A stretch of 59,477 bases of DNA from an uncultured Prevotellaceae bacterium. Its GTDB lineage: Bacteria > Bacteroidota > Bacteroidia > Bacteroidales > Bacteroidaceae. The stretch lies in NCBI GenBank assembly GCA_947166345.1, contig CAMVDU010000015.1:1-59477 (forward strand), given 5' to 3'. This document shows positions 48,573 through 57,996 of this stretch, piece after piece. The position numbers and the translations under genes are program-made. The notes beneath the pieces are model-generated. The model worked only from the letters and a program-made list of their open reading frames with translations, did not search any database and had not been told where the DNA came from. Each line of letters opens with the position of its first letter. Within the stretch, counting starts at the first letter, position 1.

Positions 48573-49071
48573 TTTTGAAGTCGTATTTCAGTTCAGCTAA
48601 ATCGCGGTTGGCCTTCTCAATCTTGCTCTTCAGACCTTCCTTGTAGTCGGCAAGGCGCTGGGCGAGAGCCTCGTCGCCGAGGGCCAGCATCTCACAAGCC
48701 AGGATGGCGGCATTCTGCGCGCCGTTGACTCCTGTGGTGGCTACGGGAATGCCTGGGGGCATCTGAACGATACTGAGCAGGGCGTCAAGACCATCGAGCA
48801 TGCCCTTGATGGGTACGCCGATGACGGGTAGGGTGGTCTGTGCGGCAATCACGCCAGGAAGGGCTGCTGCCATACCTGCCGCAGCGATGATGACGCGGAT
48901 GCCACGACCTTTGGCATTCTTGGCAAACGTTTCCACAGCCTCGGGTGTACGGTGGGCTGACAGGGCGTTCACCTCAAAGGGTACCTGCATGTCGTTAAGC
49001 AACTGACAGGCTTTCTCCATAACGGGCAGATCGCTGGTGCTGCCCATGATAATACTAACTATTGGCTTCAT
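48565..49071 (-). CDS. purE: N5-carboxyaminoimidazole ribonucleotide mutase
   Basis: A 168-residue class I PurE of de novo purine synthesis. It has VSIIMGSTSDLPVMEKA at the N terminus, SAHRTPE (catalytic His) and AGMAAALPGVIAAQTTLPVIGVP. It rearranges N5-CAIR to CAIR. The start overlaps the end of the PAP2 gene by 17 bases, so the two are translationally linked. Confidence 0.95.
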   Translation of the reverse strand: MKPIVSIIMGSTSDLPVMEKACQLLNDMQVPFEVNALSAHRTPEAVETFAKNAKGRGIRVIIAAAGMAAALPGVIAAQTTLPVIGVPIKGMLDGLDALLSIVQMPPGIPVATTGVNGAQNAAILACEMLALGDEALAQRLADYKEGLKSKIEKANRDLAELKYDFKTN

Positions 49072-49759
49072 CTTCGATATCTATATTTAAAAACACTTTA
49101 AGGAGAATCTTGGTAATCGTCCACACAACGACAAAGAATTCGTTGCGTAGGATACCATAGCACGCACAGATAAAACCCACGCCAAAGCCAGCAGTCACCT
49201 GTGCCAAGGTGTGCTGGCGAAGTATCATTCGGGCCGAACCTAATAGTCCTGACAGGAATATAACAAGACACAGCCACCAGATGGGGTTGTAGAGAAACAA
49301 ATGTGTAAAGGCAATGATGCCGCCAGCAACGCCGCCCACAGCCGCCATGTGGGTGGATATCTTCCACACCATGTTGATAGCCGCACAGGTAATCTGGACC
49401 AGTAGGGCAGAGAAGATGATGCTGCAGATGAAAAAGTAGATGTTTTCCGTCTGAAGCACCTCGATACAGGCCAGGTAGGACAGCATGGATAAACAGTAGG
49501 GCACGATGCGCCTTCGTTTCTGTCCCATCTCTATGCGTGTCCAGCCCATCACCTTTCTGTAGCCGTAAATCATGAAGGTGGGCAGAAGGATGGTAAACAG
49601 ATAGACGATGAGCAGTACCTTCCATTTGTACCATTCGGGCAGCGCATTCATGTAACTGAACGTGAACAGCGCGCCCACACCCAAGATGGGTAGGTAGAAG
49701 GGCGTGAACAACAGACTGATAACCCTTGCCGAGAGGATGATGCTCTTCTGTGTTGTCAT
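49055..49759 (-). CDS. PAP2-like phosphatase family membrane protein
   Basis: A 234-residue protein with about six membrane helices. The C-terminal part has KISTHMAAVGGVAGG and GSARMILRQHTLAQVTAGFGVG, matching the second and third PAP2 phosphatase motifs (His and R...H). The first motif KxxxxxxRP is only poorly represented (KRRRIVP). Family members remove phosphate from lipid carriers, but activity here is uncertain. It overlaps rpoN upstream by four bases and purE downstream by 17. Confidence 0.8.
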   Translation of the reverse strand: MTTQKSIILSARVISLLFTPFYLPILGVGALFTFSYMNALPEWYKWKVLLIVYLFTILLPTFMIYGYRKVMGWTRIEMGQKRRRIVPYCLSMLSYLACIEVLQTENIYFFICSIIFSALLVQITCAAINMVWKISTHMAAVGGVAGGIIAFTHLFLYNPIWWLCLVIFLSGLLGSARMILRQHTLAQVTAGFGVGFICACYGILRNEFFVVVWTITKILLKVFLNIDIEDEANS

Positions 49760-51258
49760 CGGCGCATGCGTGCTGTTGGAATGTTCATTTGTAAACGATA
49801 CTTGGTCACCGTACGACGGGCCACAGGATAGCCCTTGGCTTTCAACAGGTCGCTGAGGGCATCGTCGGTCAGCGGCTTCTTCTTGTCCTCAGTATCGATG
49901 AGTTCGCGCAGGGTCGCCTTGATCTCGCGCGTGGACAGTTCTTCGCCACTCTCGGTCACAAAGCCGTCACTGAAGAAGAATTTCAATGGGAAGATGCCCC
50001 ATCGCGTCTGGGCGTATTTTGAATTGCAGACACGTGAGACGGTGCTGATGTCCAGATGCGTTCGCTCGGCAATGTCCTTGAGAATCATGGGGCGCAACAG
50101 GGCCTCGTCGCCTTCCACGAAGAAACGATGCTGCCAGTGGATGATGGCTTTCATGGTGACGTAAAGCGTGTGCTGACGGGTCTTCACGGCATCAATGAAG
50201 TTTTGTGCGGCGTCCACCTTCTGTTTGGTGTAGAGCAACGCCTCCTTCATCTGTCTGCTCAGTCCTTCTTTGTTGTCGCGATAGGTCTTCAGCAGGTCGG
50301 CAAAGGTTTCTGCTATCTGTAGCTGGGGCACATCGCCATTGTTCAACGTGAATGTCACGGTGCCGTCATCATGGGTTTCAACGATGAAATCGGGGGTAAT
50401 CTGTTGCATGGAACGGCCTACAGCCTCACCCATCGATGCACCAGGCTTGGGATTCAGTCGGCGCAGTTCATGGACAAGTTCCTCGGTCTCGGCTTCACCC
50501 AGTCCCAGTTCGTGTTGCAGTTTGTCCCACCGTTTGTTGGTGAAAGCATCAAAGAGGTCGGTAACCACCCTACGCATCAAGGTGGTCATGTGCGATGGCT
50601 TCCTACGGTCAATCTGTAGCAGCAGGCACTCCTGTAGTGATCGGGCTCCAATGCCTGGCGGGTCCAGCTGTTGCAGTTCGTGCAACAGCGCTTCTATTTC
50701 CTGTTCGTTGGTGTCGATGTTATGGTAGATGGCTAACTCGTCAACAATACCTTCCAACGAGGCGCGTAGCAGTCCGTCGTCTTCCAGCGAACGGATGAGA
50801 TACTCCATGATATAGCGCTGCCGTTCGTCAAGGTCCAGCATGTTGACCTGGTCAATCAGTTGGTCATAGAAAGACTCCGTACTTCCATAGACACGTTCCT
50901 CAGCATCATCGGCTGACGAACGTCCGCCGCTATATACAGGCAGTTCGTCGTCGTCACGACCAAAGCCTTCAAGGGCTCTGTCTAACTCGTCCTGACGGTC
51001 TTCGCGTTCGCGCTGCTGCTCGTAGTCATCGGCATTGTCAGCATTGTCTGTACCCTCCGGAGAGTCCTGATAATCGGGAAGTTCAGTCAGGGTCTCTGTG
51101 GCAGGTTCCAACGCCCCATTGTCATGCAGTTCGGTCTCGATACGGTCTATCAGTTGTTGGACGGGCAACTCAATAAGCTGCGCCTGCAACAACTGTTGCT
51201 GCGAGATGCTCTGTTGGAGCTTCTGCTCCTGCCGCTGTTCCTGTATCTGACCCTGCAT
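49756..51258 (-). CDS. rpoN: RNA polymerase sigma-54 factor
   Basis: A 500-residue sigma factor. Region I is Gln-rich (QKLQQSISQQQLLQAQLIELP), the linker (about 60-130) is acidic, the core-binding and helix-turn-helix regions follow (ILKDIAERTHLDISTVSRVCNSKY), and the RpoN box VARRTVTKYR lies near the C terminus (YPVARRTVTKYRLQMNIP). It directs polymerase to -24/-12 promoters under enhancer-binding activators. The hypothetical gene precedes it by 31 bases. Confidence 0.95.
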   Translation of the reverse strand: MQGQIQEQRQEQKLQQSISQQQLLQAQLIELPVQQLIDRIETELHDNGALEPATETLTELPDYQDSPEGTDNADNADDYEQQREREDRQDELDRALEGFGRDDDELPVYSGGRSSADDAEERVYGSTESFYDQLIDQVNMLDLDERQRYIMEYLIRSLEDDGLLRASLEGIVDELAIYHNIDTNEQEIEALLHELQQLDPPGIGARSLQECLLLQIDRRKPSHMTTLMRRVVTDLFDAFTNKRWDKLQHELGLGEAETEELVHELRRLNPKPGASMGEAVGRSMQQITPDFIVETHDDGTVTFTLNNGDVPQLQIAETFADLLKTYRDNKEGLSRQMKEALLYTKQKVDAAQNFIDAVKTRQHTLYVTMKAIIHWQHRFFVEGDEALLRPMILKDIAERTHLDISTVSRVCNSKYAQTRWGIFPLKFFFSDGFVTESGEELSTREIKATLRELIDTEDKKKPLTDDALSDLLKAKGYPVARRTVTKYRLQMNIPTARMRR

Positions 51259-51289
51259 GGTTTTCTCCTTCTAGTCCTCTCTTTATGAT

Positions 51290-51940
51290 TTACCGTTTGA
51301 AATATTCCCTGATTTCATCGGCATATTTCTCAAGGACAGTCGTGTCGATATTGCCAAAGCGCTGCCATATCTGCTGGCAAGGTGATAGCAATGGGGATAA
51401 ACAATGATCCTTTCGTTTCAAGTAGGGGTCACAATGCTGATAGACCTGTAATATGTCGACAACCAAGTCAACTGGCAATTTCAGGAGGCGAGCCGTTTTA
51501 CTGACCTCAGGGGTTGTTGACACCATCGTTGAGGGTGTTAACTGAAAGTAAAGGTCTAGGAGGATGGTGAGCATAACGGGCGTCAGTCGCTCATCCTCTG
51601 GCAAAGGACGGAAATCTTTTTCGAAGGTCTCTTCCACTTCCACACCATCATAGAACAAGCCGGCAGTACCGAAACCGCTCATCTTCCTCAGCATGCTGAC
51701 GGCACGCTTCAACTTGCGAGTATCGTTGTGGTATGTCTGCCAGATACGCTCAATACGGGGCGTCTCAAGCCGTGCTATCTGCTGCATGCGGCTTTGCAGA
51801 GCCTCTGGAGCGATATGCAGTTCCAGACTAAGGTTCACCATATCGCGGTTGTACAGTGCTTTCACACCTACCGGCTTTTTCAAGTATATCTGCATCAGCA
51901 GTAGCCAGTAGTCATCGTGCCAGGTGGAGTTCTTTGCCAT
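51290..51940 (-). CDS. Hypothetical cytoplasmic protein upstream of rpoN
   Basis: A 216-residue protein, mostly helical by composition, with no signal peptide or membrane segment. It has WHDDYWLLLMQIYLKKPVGVKALYNRD at the N terminus and KTARLLKLPVDLVVDILQVYQHCDPYLKR, which could be a helix-turn-helix-like segment. I do not recognise the family. It leads the rpoN operon. Confidence 0.7.
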   Translation of the reverse strand: MAKNSTWHDDYWLLLMQIYLKKPVGVKALYNRDMVNLSLELHIAPEALQSRMQQIARLETPRIERIWQTYHNDTRKLKRAVSMLRKMSGFGTAGLFYDGVEVEETFEKDFRPLPEDERLTPVMLTILLDLYFQLTPSTMVSTTPEVSKTARLLKLPVDLVVDILQVYQHCDPYLKRKDHCLSPLLSPCQQIWQRFGNIDTTVLEKYADEIREYFKR

Positions 51941-51967
51941 ACTTTAACCATTTACCTTTTAAGCATA

Positions 51968-52002
51968 AAAGGTACGCGCGCAATGTGTGCGTACGTACCT
52001 TT
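51968..52002 (-). terminator. Terminator after secDF
   Basis: AAAGGTACG and CGTACCTTT pair with further CGC/GCG pairs inside; the minus strand continues into TTTTATG. The right arm also reads TACCTTTT, close to a -7 box, so it may double as a promoter for the hypothetical gene. Confidence 0.72.
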
Positions 52003-52025
52003 ATATACCTAAAGACTGTCAGTCC

Positions 52026-55000
52026 TTAATTCTTCTCTTCGATTTGCTTCTTGCCGCGGCTCATGATGAGGTAAGCGGTAGGAGCAGCGATGAAGATTGA
52101 CGAGAGGGTACCGAACACAACACCCAGGATCATAGCAAATGAGAACGGACGGATAGAGTCGCCACCAAGGAAGAAGATGGTGAGCAACACAATCAGCGTC
52201 GTTACTGAGGTGTTGATGGTACGGGCCAGCGTCTGGTTCAGCGATTCGTTGAACAGCTGACGACGGTCGCGCTTTGAGTAGAGTCCCATGTTCTCACGGA
52301 TACGGTCGAACACCACCACCTTATCGTTGATGGAGTAACCGATCACCGTCAGGATGGCACCAATGAATGTCTGGTCAATCTCAAGCGACATGGGTACCCA
52401 ACCGTGCAACAGGCTGAAGAAGCCCAGCACCACGAGGGCATCGAAGAACAGAGCTACGATAGAACCCACAGAGAAGGCCACGTTGCGGAAGCGCATCAGG
52501 ATGTAGAGGAATATGGCAATCAGGGCGATGATCACGCTGATGAAGGCACCGCGGGTAATGGTCTTAGCCATCGACGGTCCCACCTTCGTAGCCTCTACGA
52601 TGGTAGCCTTGTCGCTCTTCTCATCCTCTTCAAGGAACTCTTTCTTACTGGTTGTCTTGTTGATGAAGCCAGCCTCCACGAACTTGTTGTACAGGATTTC
52701 CTCAGCACGGGCGTCAACCTCGGTGTTGGTAGCCTCGATGTTCCAGTTGGTTGATACACGGATAGTCTTGGCCTCACCCAGGGCAATCACCTGAGTATTG
52801 GCTTCCTTACCCTTGTTAGCGCTGCTCTCCTCGTCGTTGACGAAAGCACCCTTCAGCACCTTACGCACATCCTCCACAGGCACGTCCTTGTCGAGCTTCA
52901 CGATATAGTTACGACCACCCGTGAAGTCAATGCTACGGCTCAGACCGCGTACCACGAAGCTACCGCAGAAGATAAGTGCTGCCAGACCCCATACCATGTA
53001 CGATGTCTTGTATTTGCCCATGAAGTTGAACTTCGTGTTCTGCATGAGGTTCTTCGAGAACGGTGTGGTGAAGGTGAGGTTCTGCCACTTGTTCTTCTTC
53101 ATGCGGTTGTCATAGACCAGACGGGTCATGAACACAGCGGTGAAGAAGCTGACGCAGATACCGATGATCAGGGTCGTTGCGAAACCACGGATAGGACCTG
53201 TTCCGAAGACATAGAGGATGATACCTGTGATCAATGATGTCAAGTTAGAGTCGAAGATAGCCGAGAAGGCGTTAGAGTAACCGCTGTTCAGAGCATCACG
53301 GACTCCCAGACCCTTGCGCAGCTCTTCCTTAGTACGCTCATAGATAAGCACGTTAGCATCCACAGCCGTACCCAGTGTCAGCACGATACCGGCGATACCA
53401 GGCATGGTCAGTGCCGCCTGGAACGAAGCCAGAATACCGATGGTGAAGAACAGGTTGAACAGCAGGGCGCAGTTGGCCAGCATACCAGGGATGAAGTTGT
53501 AGAGCAGCACCATGACACACATCAGCAGGATGAAGGCCACGATGAACGATACGATACCCTGATGGATAGACTGTGCACCCAGTGAGGGTCCTACCATCTG
53601 ATAAGAAATGACGCGCGTGGGCGCAGGCATCTTACCAGAGTTCAGCGTGTTGGCCAAGTCCTTGGTCTCCTCAATGGTGAAGTTACCTGAGATCTGTGAC
53701 TGTCCGCCAGTAATCTCGGTCTGGATGGTCGGTGCGGTGTAAACCACGTTGTCCAGCACCACGGCGATACAACGCTTCAGGTTCTTCTTGGTCAGCTCGG
53801 CCCAGATACGTGTACCTTCAGTGTTCATCTGCATAGATACGATAGGCTTCGAGTTGTCGAAACCGTCCTTGGCGCTGGTGATGACATCACCCTCCAGTGG
53901 AGCACGACCCGATGGATCGGTAACCTTCAGGGCATAGAGCTCGAAGTAGGTTCCCTTCAGACCGTTATAGCGCTCGGCTTCTGCAGGCTTGGCACCCCAT
54001 ACCAGACGAGCTTCGCCGTCGGGCAGGTTGCGAAGAATCTGCTGAGCCACATCAGAGCGGATCATACGGTTGATGGAGGCGGTATCATAAACGCTGGCCA
54101 GACCAACAACTGCCGATGGTGAATTGTAGGGCATCAGACGGGGCATCAGCTTGTCCTGCTCCTTGTTCAACTCGGGAGTATTTGTATCCTCCTTGGACAT
54201 CTCTTCGTTCAGACTGGTCTGCTCTGTAGAGTCGCCTTCAACGGTCTCAGCATTCTCGACAGTTTCAGCTACCTCTTCCTGCTTTTCAGTCTCGTCAGCT
54301 TTAGCCTGCTCACCTTTAGCAGCAAGCTCGTTGGTGTAGGCGTTCATGACGGTCTGCAGGGTGTTGTACACCTCGTTACCGTTGTAGCACTCCCAGAACT
54401 CCAGGTTGGCGCTACCTGCCAACAGCTTCAGCACACGGTCCTTATCCTTCACACCAGGCATCTCGACCATGATGCGCGACTGGGTACCCAGACGCTGTAT
54501 GTTGGGCTGAACAACACCGAACTTGTCCACACGGTTGCGAACAACGTTCTCAGCATTGTCGATAGCCGACTTCACTTCCTCCTTCAAGGCAGCAATGACA
54601 TCCTTGTCGCTGCTCTGTGAGTTCACCTTGTCGCGCAACTTTGAAGTAGCGAACACCGAGGCAAGGGCCTTGCCGTTGTTGCTCTTCCACTTGTCTACGA
54701 ACACGTCAACAAAGTCCACTTCCTTACCTTCGCTGTCTTTGCGAGCTTCGCTCAGGGCTTTCTTGAAGGTGGGATCCTGACTGTGGTCGGCCAGCACATC
54801 GAGGATGTCGGGCTCTGACACTTCCAGAATCACATTCATACCGCCTTTCAGGTCAAGACCAAGGCCGATTTCCATCTCACGGCACTCTTTCAGGTTCCAA
54901 GACCACAGCCAAACGTTGTGGGTCTCTACTGAGTCTTTGTACTCTCTGGCCTTAATCGAGTCGGTCTTCGCAAGGGCAGCAATCTTATTGTCGTGATAGC

Positions 55001-55085
55001 TGGTCACAAACGAGAACGAAAGATAGAAGCAGCAGATCAGTACGAGTGCAACTGCAATAAACTTTACAATTCCTTTGTTTTGCAT
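52026..55085 (-). CDS. secDF: Fused protein translocase subunits SecD-SecF
   Basis: A 1019-residue fusion typical of Bacteroidetes. SecD part: N-terminal helix, GLGLDLKGGMNVILEV, P1 domain, then six helices with GTAVDANVLIYERTKEE. SecF part from about residue 660: SIDFTGGRNYIVKL and GYSINDKVVVFDRIRENM, then six helices. The two D/E-rich motifs form the proton path that drives late steps of secretion. An acidic Glu/Thr-rich insert (about 262-310) lies in the P1 domain. Monocistronic, with promoter at 55132-55139. Confidence 0.95.
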   Translation of the reverse strand: MQNKGIVKFIAVALVLICCFYLSFSFVTSYHDNKIAALAKTDSIKAREYKDSVETHNVWLWSWNLKECREMEIGLGLDLKGGMNVILEVSEPDILDVLADHSQDPTFKKALSEARKDSEGKEVDFVDVFVDKWKSNNGKALASVFATSKLRDKVNSQSSDKDVIAALKEEVKSAIDNAENVVRNRVDKFGVVQPNIQRLGTQSRIMVEMPGVKDKDRVLKLLAGSANLEFWECYNGNEVYNTLQTVMNAYTNELAAKGEQAKADETEKQEEVAETVENAETVEGDSTEQTSLNEEMSKEDTNTPELNKEQDKLMPRLMPYNSPSAVVGLASVYDTASINRMIRSDVAQQILRNLPDGEARLVWGAKPAEAERYNGLKGTYFELYALKVTDPSGRAPLEGDVITSAKDGFDNSKPIVSMQMNTEGTRIWAELTKKNLKRCIAVVLDNVVYTAPTIQTEITGGQSQISGNFTIEETKDLANTLNSGKMPAPTRVISYQMVGPSLGAQSIHQGIVSFIVAFILLMCVMVLLYNFIPGMLANCALLFNLFFTIGILASFQAALTMPGIAGIVLTLGTAVDANVLIYERTKEELRKGLGVRDALNSGYSNAFSAIFDSNLTSLITGIILYVFGTGPIRGFATTLIIGICVSFFTAVFMTRLVYDNRMKKNKWQNLTFTTPFSKNLMQNTKFNFMGKYKTSYMVWGLAALIFCGSFVVRGLSRSIDFTGGRNYIVKLDKDVPVEDVRKVLKGAFVNDEESSANKGKEANTQVIALGEAKTIRVSTNWNIEATNTEVDARAEEILYNKFVEAGFINKTTSKKEFLEEDEKSDKATIVEATKVGPSMAKTITRGAFISVIIALIAIFLYILMRFRNVAFSVGSIVALFFDALVVLGFFSLLHGWVPMSLEIDQTFIGAILTVIGYSINDKVVVFDRIRENMGLYSKRDRRQLFNESLNQTLARTINTSVTTLIVLLTIFFLGGDSIRPFSFAMILGVVFGTLSSIFIAAPTAYLIMSRGKKQIEEKN

Positions 55086-55131
55086 TTTGTTTGTTATATT
55101 ATTATTGTAATTTCATGCACATTTTAGCGTG

Positions 55132-55139
55132 CAAATATA
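55132..55139 (-). promoter_or_regulatory. -7 box of the secDF promoter
   Basis: TATATTTG on the minus strand, 46 bases before the ATG. The rest of the 272-base gap 55086-55357 shows only AT-rich sequence and the terminator below. Confidence 0.6.
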
Positions 55140-55293
55140 GTGATTTTTTTATACTGTAGAAAATTTTTGGTGTTTTTTCCGCTTTTTTTTAAGGATTATC
55201 AGCATTTTGGGGCTTTTTTGATGGCTTTTCTCTTCATTTTTGCGCACTTTTTGTCTGGCTGACGAGAGATTGTTCATCAGTTATCAAACTCAT

Positions 55294-55337
55294 AAAAAGG
55301 TAAAGATTTTCGATTATCGATTTTCCGATATCTTTAC
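55294..55337 (-). terminator. Terminator of the EEP-family gene
   Basis: GTAAAGAT and ATCTTTAC form the outer stem with inner ATCG/CGAT pairing, followed on the minus strand by CTTTTT. It lies 20 bases after the gene. Confidence 0.75.
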
Positions 55338-55357
55338 ATTTACAACAAAAATAGGAT

Positions 55358-56458
55358 TTATTTCTTTAAGTAGCGTTTGTTGAAGAATCCGTCCAGTTGC
55401 AACTGTGCGACGATGGGGTAGTGGTCGCTGGAGTGTGTGTTGTCGTCAACCACACAGCGGAACGGCTTGAAGTCGTCGCTGCAAAGAATATAGTCTATGC
55501 GGAAACGGAAGCCTTTCTGATTGTAAGACACGCCTGTGCCTGTACCCGTCTCTGCGAAACAGTCAATCAGCCCCTGTGCAATGGTGTGTCGCGTGTAGGA
55601 GATAGGTGTATCGTTGAAATCGCCGCAGACAATGATGGGATACTTCCGATGTGCTTCAATATATCGGTGGATGGCATCGGCCTGTGGAGCCCGTCGTGCC
55701 TTGCCTTCGCTCACTTTCTTTACCAACGAGCGTGTTTTCAGCTCCGCCTTACCTCCGTCAACATTTCCGTTGAGTACGTCATTGTAACCCTGGCGTTCCT
55801 CTGGTGACAGATGAAAGCTCTCCAGATGGTTGTTGATGACGAGGACCGTCTGGCGACCTATTCTCAGATAGTAGGCCACAGACCCGTTGGTCTGCGATGG
55901 AATGTCAATTTTCTCGCGCTTCAGGATTGGAAAGCGGGAATGGAATCCCAGAATGTTGACCGCTCCCTCACCATAGACGATGCGAAGGGTGTCGTTGTAG
56001 GGAAACAGACTGTTGATCTTTTCTCTGTCGGGTGCACCATCTTCCTGCAGACAAACGATATCAGCATTCTGGCTCTTCAGATAGTTGCAGATGCTGTCCA
56101 GACAGGCAGGGTTGTCTTTATTTCCAGCATAGCCACACACATTATAGGATATGACCTTGATGCACCCTTCTGGCGCTTTTCCTGCCCCATGCAGAGGGAA
56201 ATAGGTGCGGATGGCGCCGTAGCTCAGCAGAAGACCCACCAGTGGTATCCAACTTCGACGCCACTTGATGAACAGCCAGGCTACCAGAAGAACAAGGTTG
56301 GCAATGATGACAAAGGGCATCGTCATACCGAGACAGGCCAACAGAGGATGGTCCACAGGGTTGATGCGGTCGCTGTAGGCTACCACTATCATCAGCGCGC
56401 TGGTGGTAGCACTCGCTCCTGTGAGCACATTCGTCAACAGTCCTTTGATTCCAAACAC
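55358..56458 (-). CDS. Endonuclease/exonuclease/phosphatase family protein
   Basis: A 366-residue protein. Three N-terminal membrane helices (about 10-95) tether a DNase I-like EEP domain: ISYNVCGYAGNK, CLQEDGA (metal-binding Glu), VINNHLESF, VCGDFNDTPISYT and SDHYPIV (catalytic His). The start codon is GTG, 23 bases after the rhomboid stop. It follows the rhomboid gene in the same operon. It may act on lipid phosphodiesters or nucleic acids outside the cytoplasm; the substrate is unknown. Confidence 0.85.
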   Translation of the reverse strand: MFGIKGLLTNVLTGASATTSALMIVVAYSDRINPVDHPLLACLGMTMPFVIIANLVLLVAWLFIKWRRSWIPLVGLLLSYGAIRTYFPLHGAGKAPEGCIKVISYNVCGYAGNKDNPACLDSICNYLKSQNADIVCLQEDGAPDREKINSLFPYNDTLRIVYGEGAVNILGFHSRFPILKREKIDIPSQTNGSVAYYLRIGRQTVLVINNHLESFHLSPEERQGYNDVLNGNVDGGKAELKTRSLVKKVSEGKARRAPQADAIHRYIEAHRKYPIIVCGDFNDTPISYTRHTIAQGLIDCFAETGTGTGVSYNQKGFRFRIDYILCSDDFKPFRCVVDDNTHSSDHYPIVAQLQLDGFFNKRYLKK

Positions 56459-56481
56459 TTTACTTCTGGTTGTTGGTCCGC

Positions 56482-57321
56482 TTATCTTTCTTTGCTTGCC
56501 TCGAAAAGACGTTGTTTTTCGGCTTTCGTCAGACTGTCATAGCCGCTCTTGCGAATCTTGTCGAGCAAGGCATCAATCTCGTCCTGCAAAGCCTTCTTTC
56601 GGGCATTGTCTTCCATATCGTCCTCGCGAGTGGCTGTTCTATGGGTCTCGTAAGTCATATGGGTCTTGTGGGGCCCATTGGTCCAATAAGTCTTATGAGG
56701 CTTCTGGGACTTATGGGGTCTGTTGGCCTGTCGCCGCCAGTAGGTGATGAGCAGGAATCCAAACAGCATGCCGCCCAGATGGGCCATATGGGCCACACCG
56801 TCGCCACGCGAAGACATAGCTGAGAACAGTTCTATCGCTGCGTAAATGCACACGAACCACTTGGCTTTGATGGGAACAGGCAGCGGGAAGATGAAGATGC
56901 GTTCCTCAGGGAAGGTCATGCCGAAAGCCAGAAGAATGGCATACACGGCACCCGATGCGCCGATAGTGATGCTATTGATGGGAAGGGCGCCGTAAGAGAT
57001 GTATTGTACTATTTCCTGACATAAGCCGGCGCCGATGCCACATATAATGTAATAAAAAAGGAATCGCTGTGAACCCCATGTGCGTTCTATCACGCAGCCA
57101 AACATCCACAGGGCAAACATGTTGAAGAACAGGTGGGTGAAACTGCCATGCAAAAACATGTAGGTCACAAACTGGTACAGATGGAAGTCGTGTGCCAGGA
57201 AATAGTTCAATCCGCCCCAGTACTCCAGATCGAAGCGAGGTTCCAGGATGATTGTCGCCAAAAATGCCAGAATGTTGACTAGCAAAAGGTTTCTGGTGAC
57301 AGTAGGTATGTTTCTGAACAT
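56482..57321 (-). CDS. Rhomboid family intramembrane serine protease
   Basis: A 279-residue protein with six membrane helices over residues 10-195. The oxyanion helix has HGSFTHLFFNM, the nucleophile is Ser123 (GASGAVY) and the base is His181 (HMAHLGG). After the last helix a nine-base repeat array encodes residues about 201-230 (tripeptides such as RPH, KSQ, KTY, ETH). A charged C-terminal helix follows (EIDALLDKIRKSGYDSLTKAEK). It starts an operon with the EEP gene and diverges from HU. Confidence 0.88.
   Translation of the reverse strand: MFRNIPTVTRNLLLVNILAFLATIILEPRFDLEYWGGLNYFLAHDFHLYQFVTYMFLHGSFTHLFFNMFALWMFGCVIERTWGSQRFLFYYIICGIGAGLCQEIVQYISYGALPINSITIGASGAVYAILLAFGMTFPEERIFIFPLPVPIKAKWFVCIYAAIELFSAMSSRGDGVAHMAHLGGMLFGFLLITYWRRQANRPHKSQKPHKTYWTNGPHKTHMTYETHRTATREDDMEDNARKKALQDEIDALLDKIRKSGYDSLTKAEKQRLFEASKER
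56632..56721. repeat. Nine-base tandem array in the rhomboid gene
   Basis: Nine to ten 9-base units encode RPH, KSQ, KPH, KTY, WTN, GPH, KTH, MTY, ETH, RTA. The unit (atgggtctc, taagtcata and so on) is the same family and even the same codon phase as in the RluA gene. Confidence 0.87.
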
Positions 57322-57340
57322 GATTTCTTGTTTTTGCGTG

Positions 57341-57461
57341 CAAAATTACGAAAAATATCTTGTTTTTGGCACTAAAAACCGCTTAAACACACTATTTTTC
57401 ATAAAAAACATCTTTTTTTCTCATTTTTTTTTTGTTTTATCGCAACTTTGTATTAAATTTG
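57341..57461. promoter_or_regulatory. Divergent promoters for rhomboid and HU
   Basis: TAATTTTG on the minus strand (57348-57341) serves rhomboid, 20 bases from its ATG. On the plus strand TTTG 57431-57434, 19 bases, TAAATTTG 57454-57461 serves HU. Confidence 0.7.
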
Positions 57462-57516
57462 CCCTCACAAAACCAATAGTAAACCTTTTTATTACTCATT
57501 TATTATTTTTTTAATT

Positions 57517-57789
57517 ATGAACAAGACAGAATTAGTGGAGAAGATTGCAGCTGGTGCTGGTCTCTCAAAGGTTGACGCAAAGAAGGCTCTTGATGCAGCC
57601 GTTCAAGCAGTGAAGGACGCTCTCGTCGCTGGTGACAAGGTGGCTCTCGTAGGTTTCGGCACATTCGCTGTTGCTGAGCGCCCCGCTCGTGAGGGTATCA
57701 ACCCCGCAACGAAGGCTAAGATTAAGATTGCTGCTAAGAAGGTGGCTAAGTTCAAGGCTGGTGCCGAGCTTGCTGACGCTCTGAACTAA
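57517..57789 (+). CDS. HU-family nucleoid DNA-binding protein
   Basis: A 90-residue histone-like protein of standard length: [28 protein letters not shown] dimer helices, [30 protein letters not shown] forming the beta arms with the Pro that intercalates DNA, and [12 protein letters not shown] at the end. It bends and packs DNA. It has its own promoter and a strong terminator, so it is monocistronic. Confidence 0.95.
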   Translation: MNKTELVEKIAAGAGLSKVDAKKALDAAVQAVKDALVAGDKVALVGFGTFAVAERPAREGINPATKAKIKIAAKKVAKFKAGAELADALN

Positions 57790-57812
57790 TCTTAATTTTG
57801 TAAGTACATTTC

Positions 57813-57849
57813 AGAATCCACTCGCCTTCATGGTGAGTGGATTCTTTTT
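57813..57849 (+). terminator. Terminator of the HU gene
   Basis: AGAATCCACTC and GAGTGGATTCT pair perfectly (11 bp) around an 11-base loop, then five T. Confidence 0.9.
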
Positions 57850-57880
57850 GTGTCCTCTGGCTTTTCTATTCGCTTATTTG

Positions 57881-57964
57881 TACCTTTGACCTGCGGTCGA
57901 AGGTATTCTCGCTCGAGAAAACTCAAATAAAATTTGGTTTTCTTCTCGCTTATTAGTACCTTTG
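57881..57964 (+). promoter_or_regulatory. Tandem promoters of tyrS
   Basis: Two TACCTTTG boxes at 57881-57888 and 57957-57964, each preceded by TTCGCTTATTTG or CTCGCTTATTAG. The segment between them resembles the thiamin-operon promoter region. Confidence 0.75.
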
Positions 57965-57996
57965 CACCCAAAAATTTAAAAACATATAATATAAAG

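Noticed and set aside
57934..57996. Longer tyrS start
   Set aside because: The region contains the spacer and -7 box of the promoter; the conserved N terminus starts at 57997.
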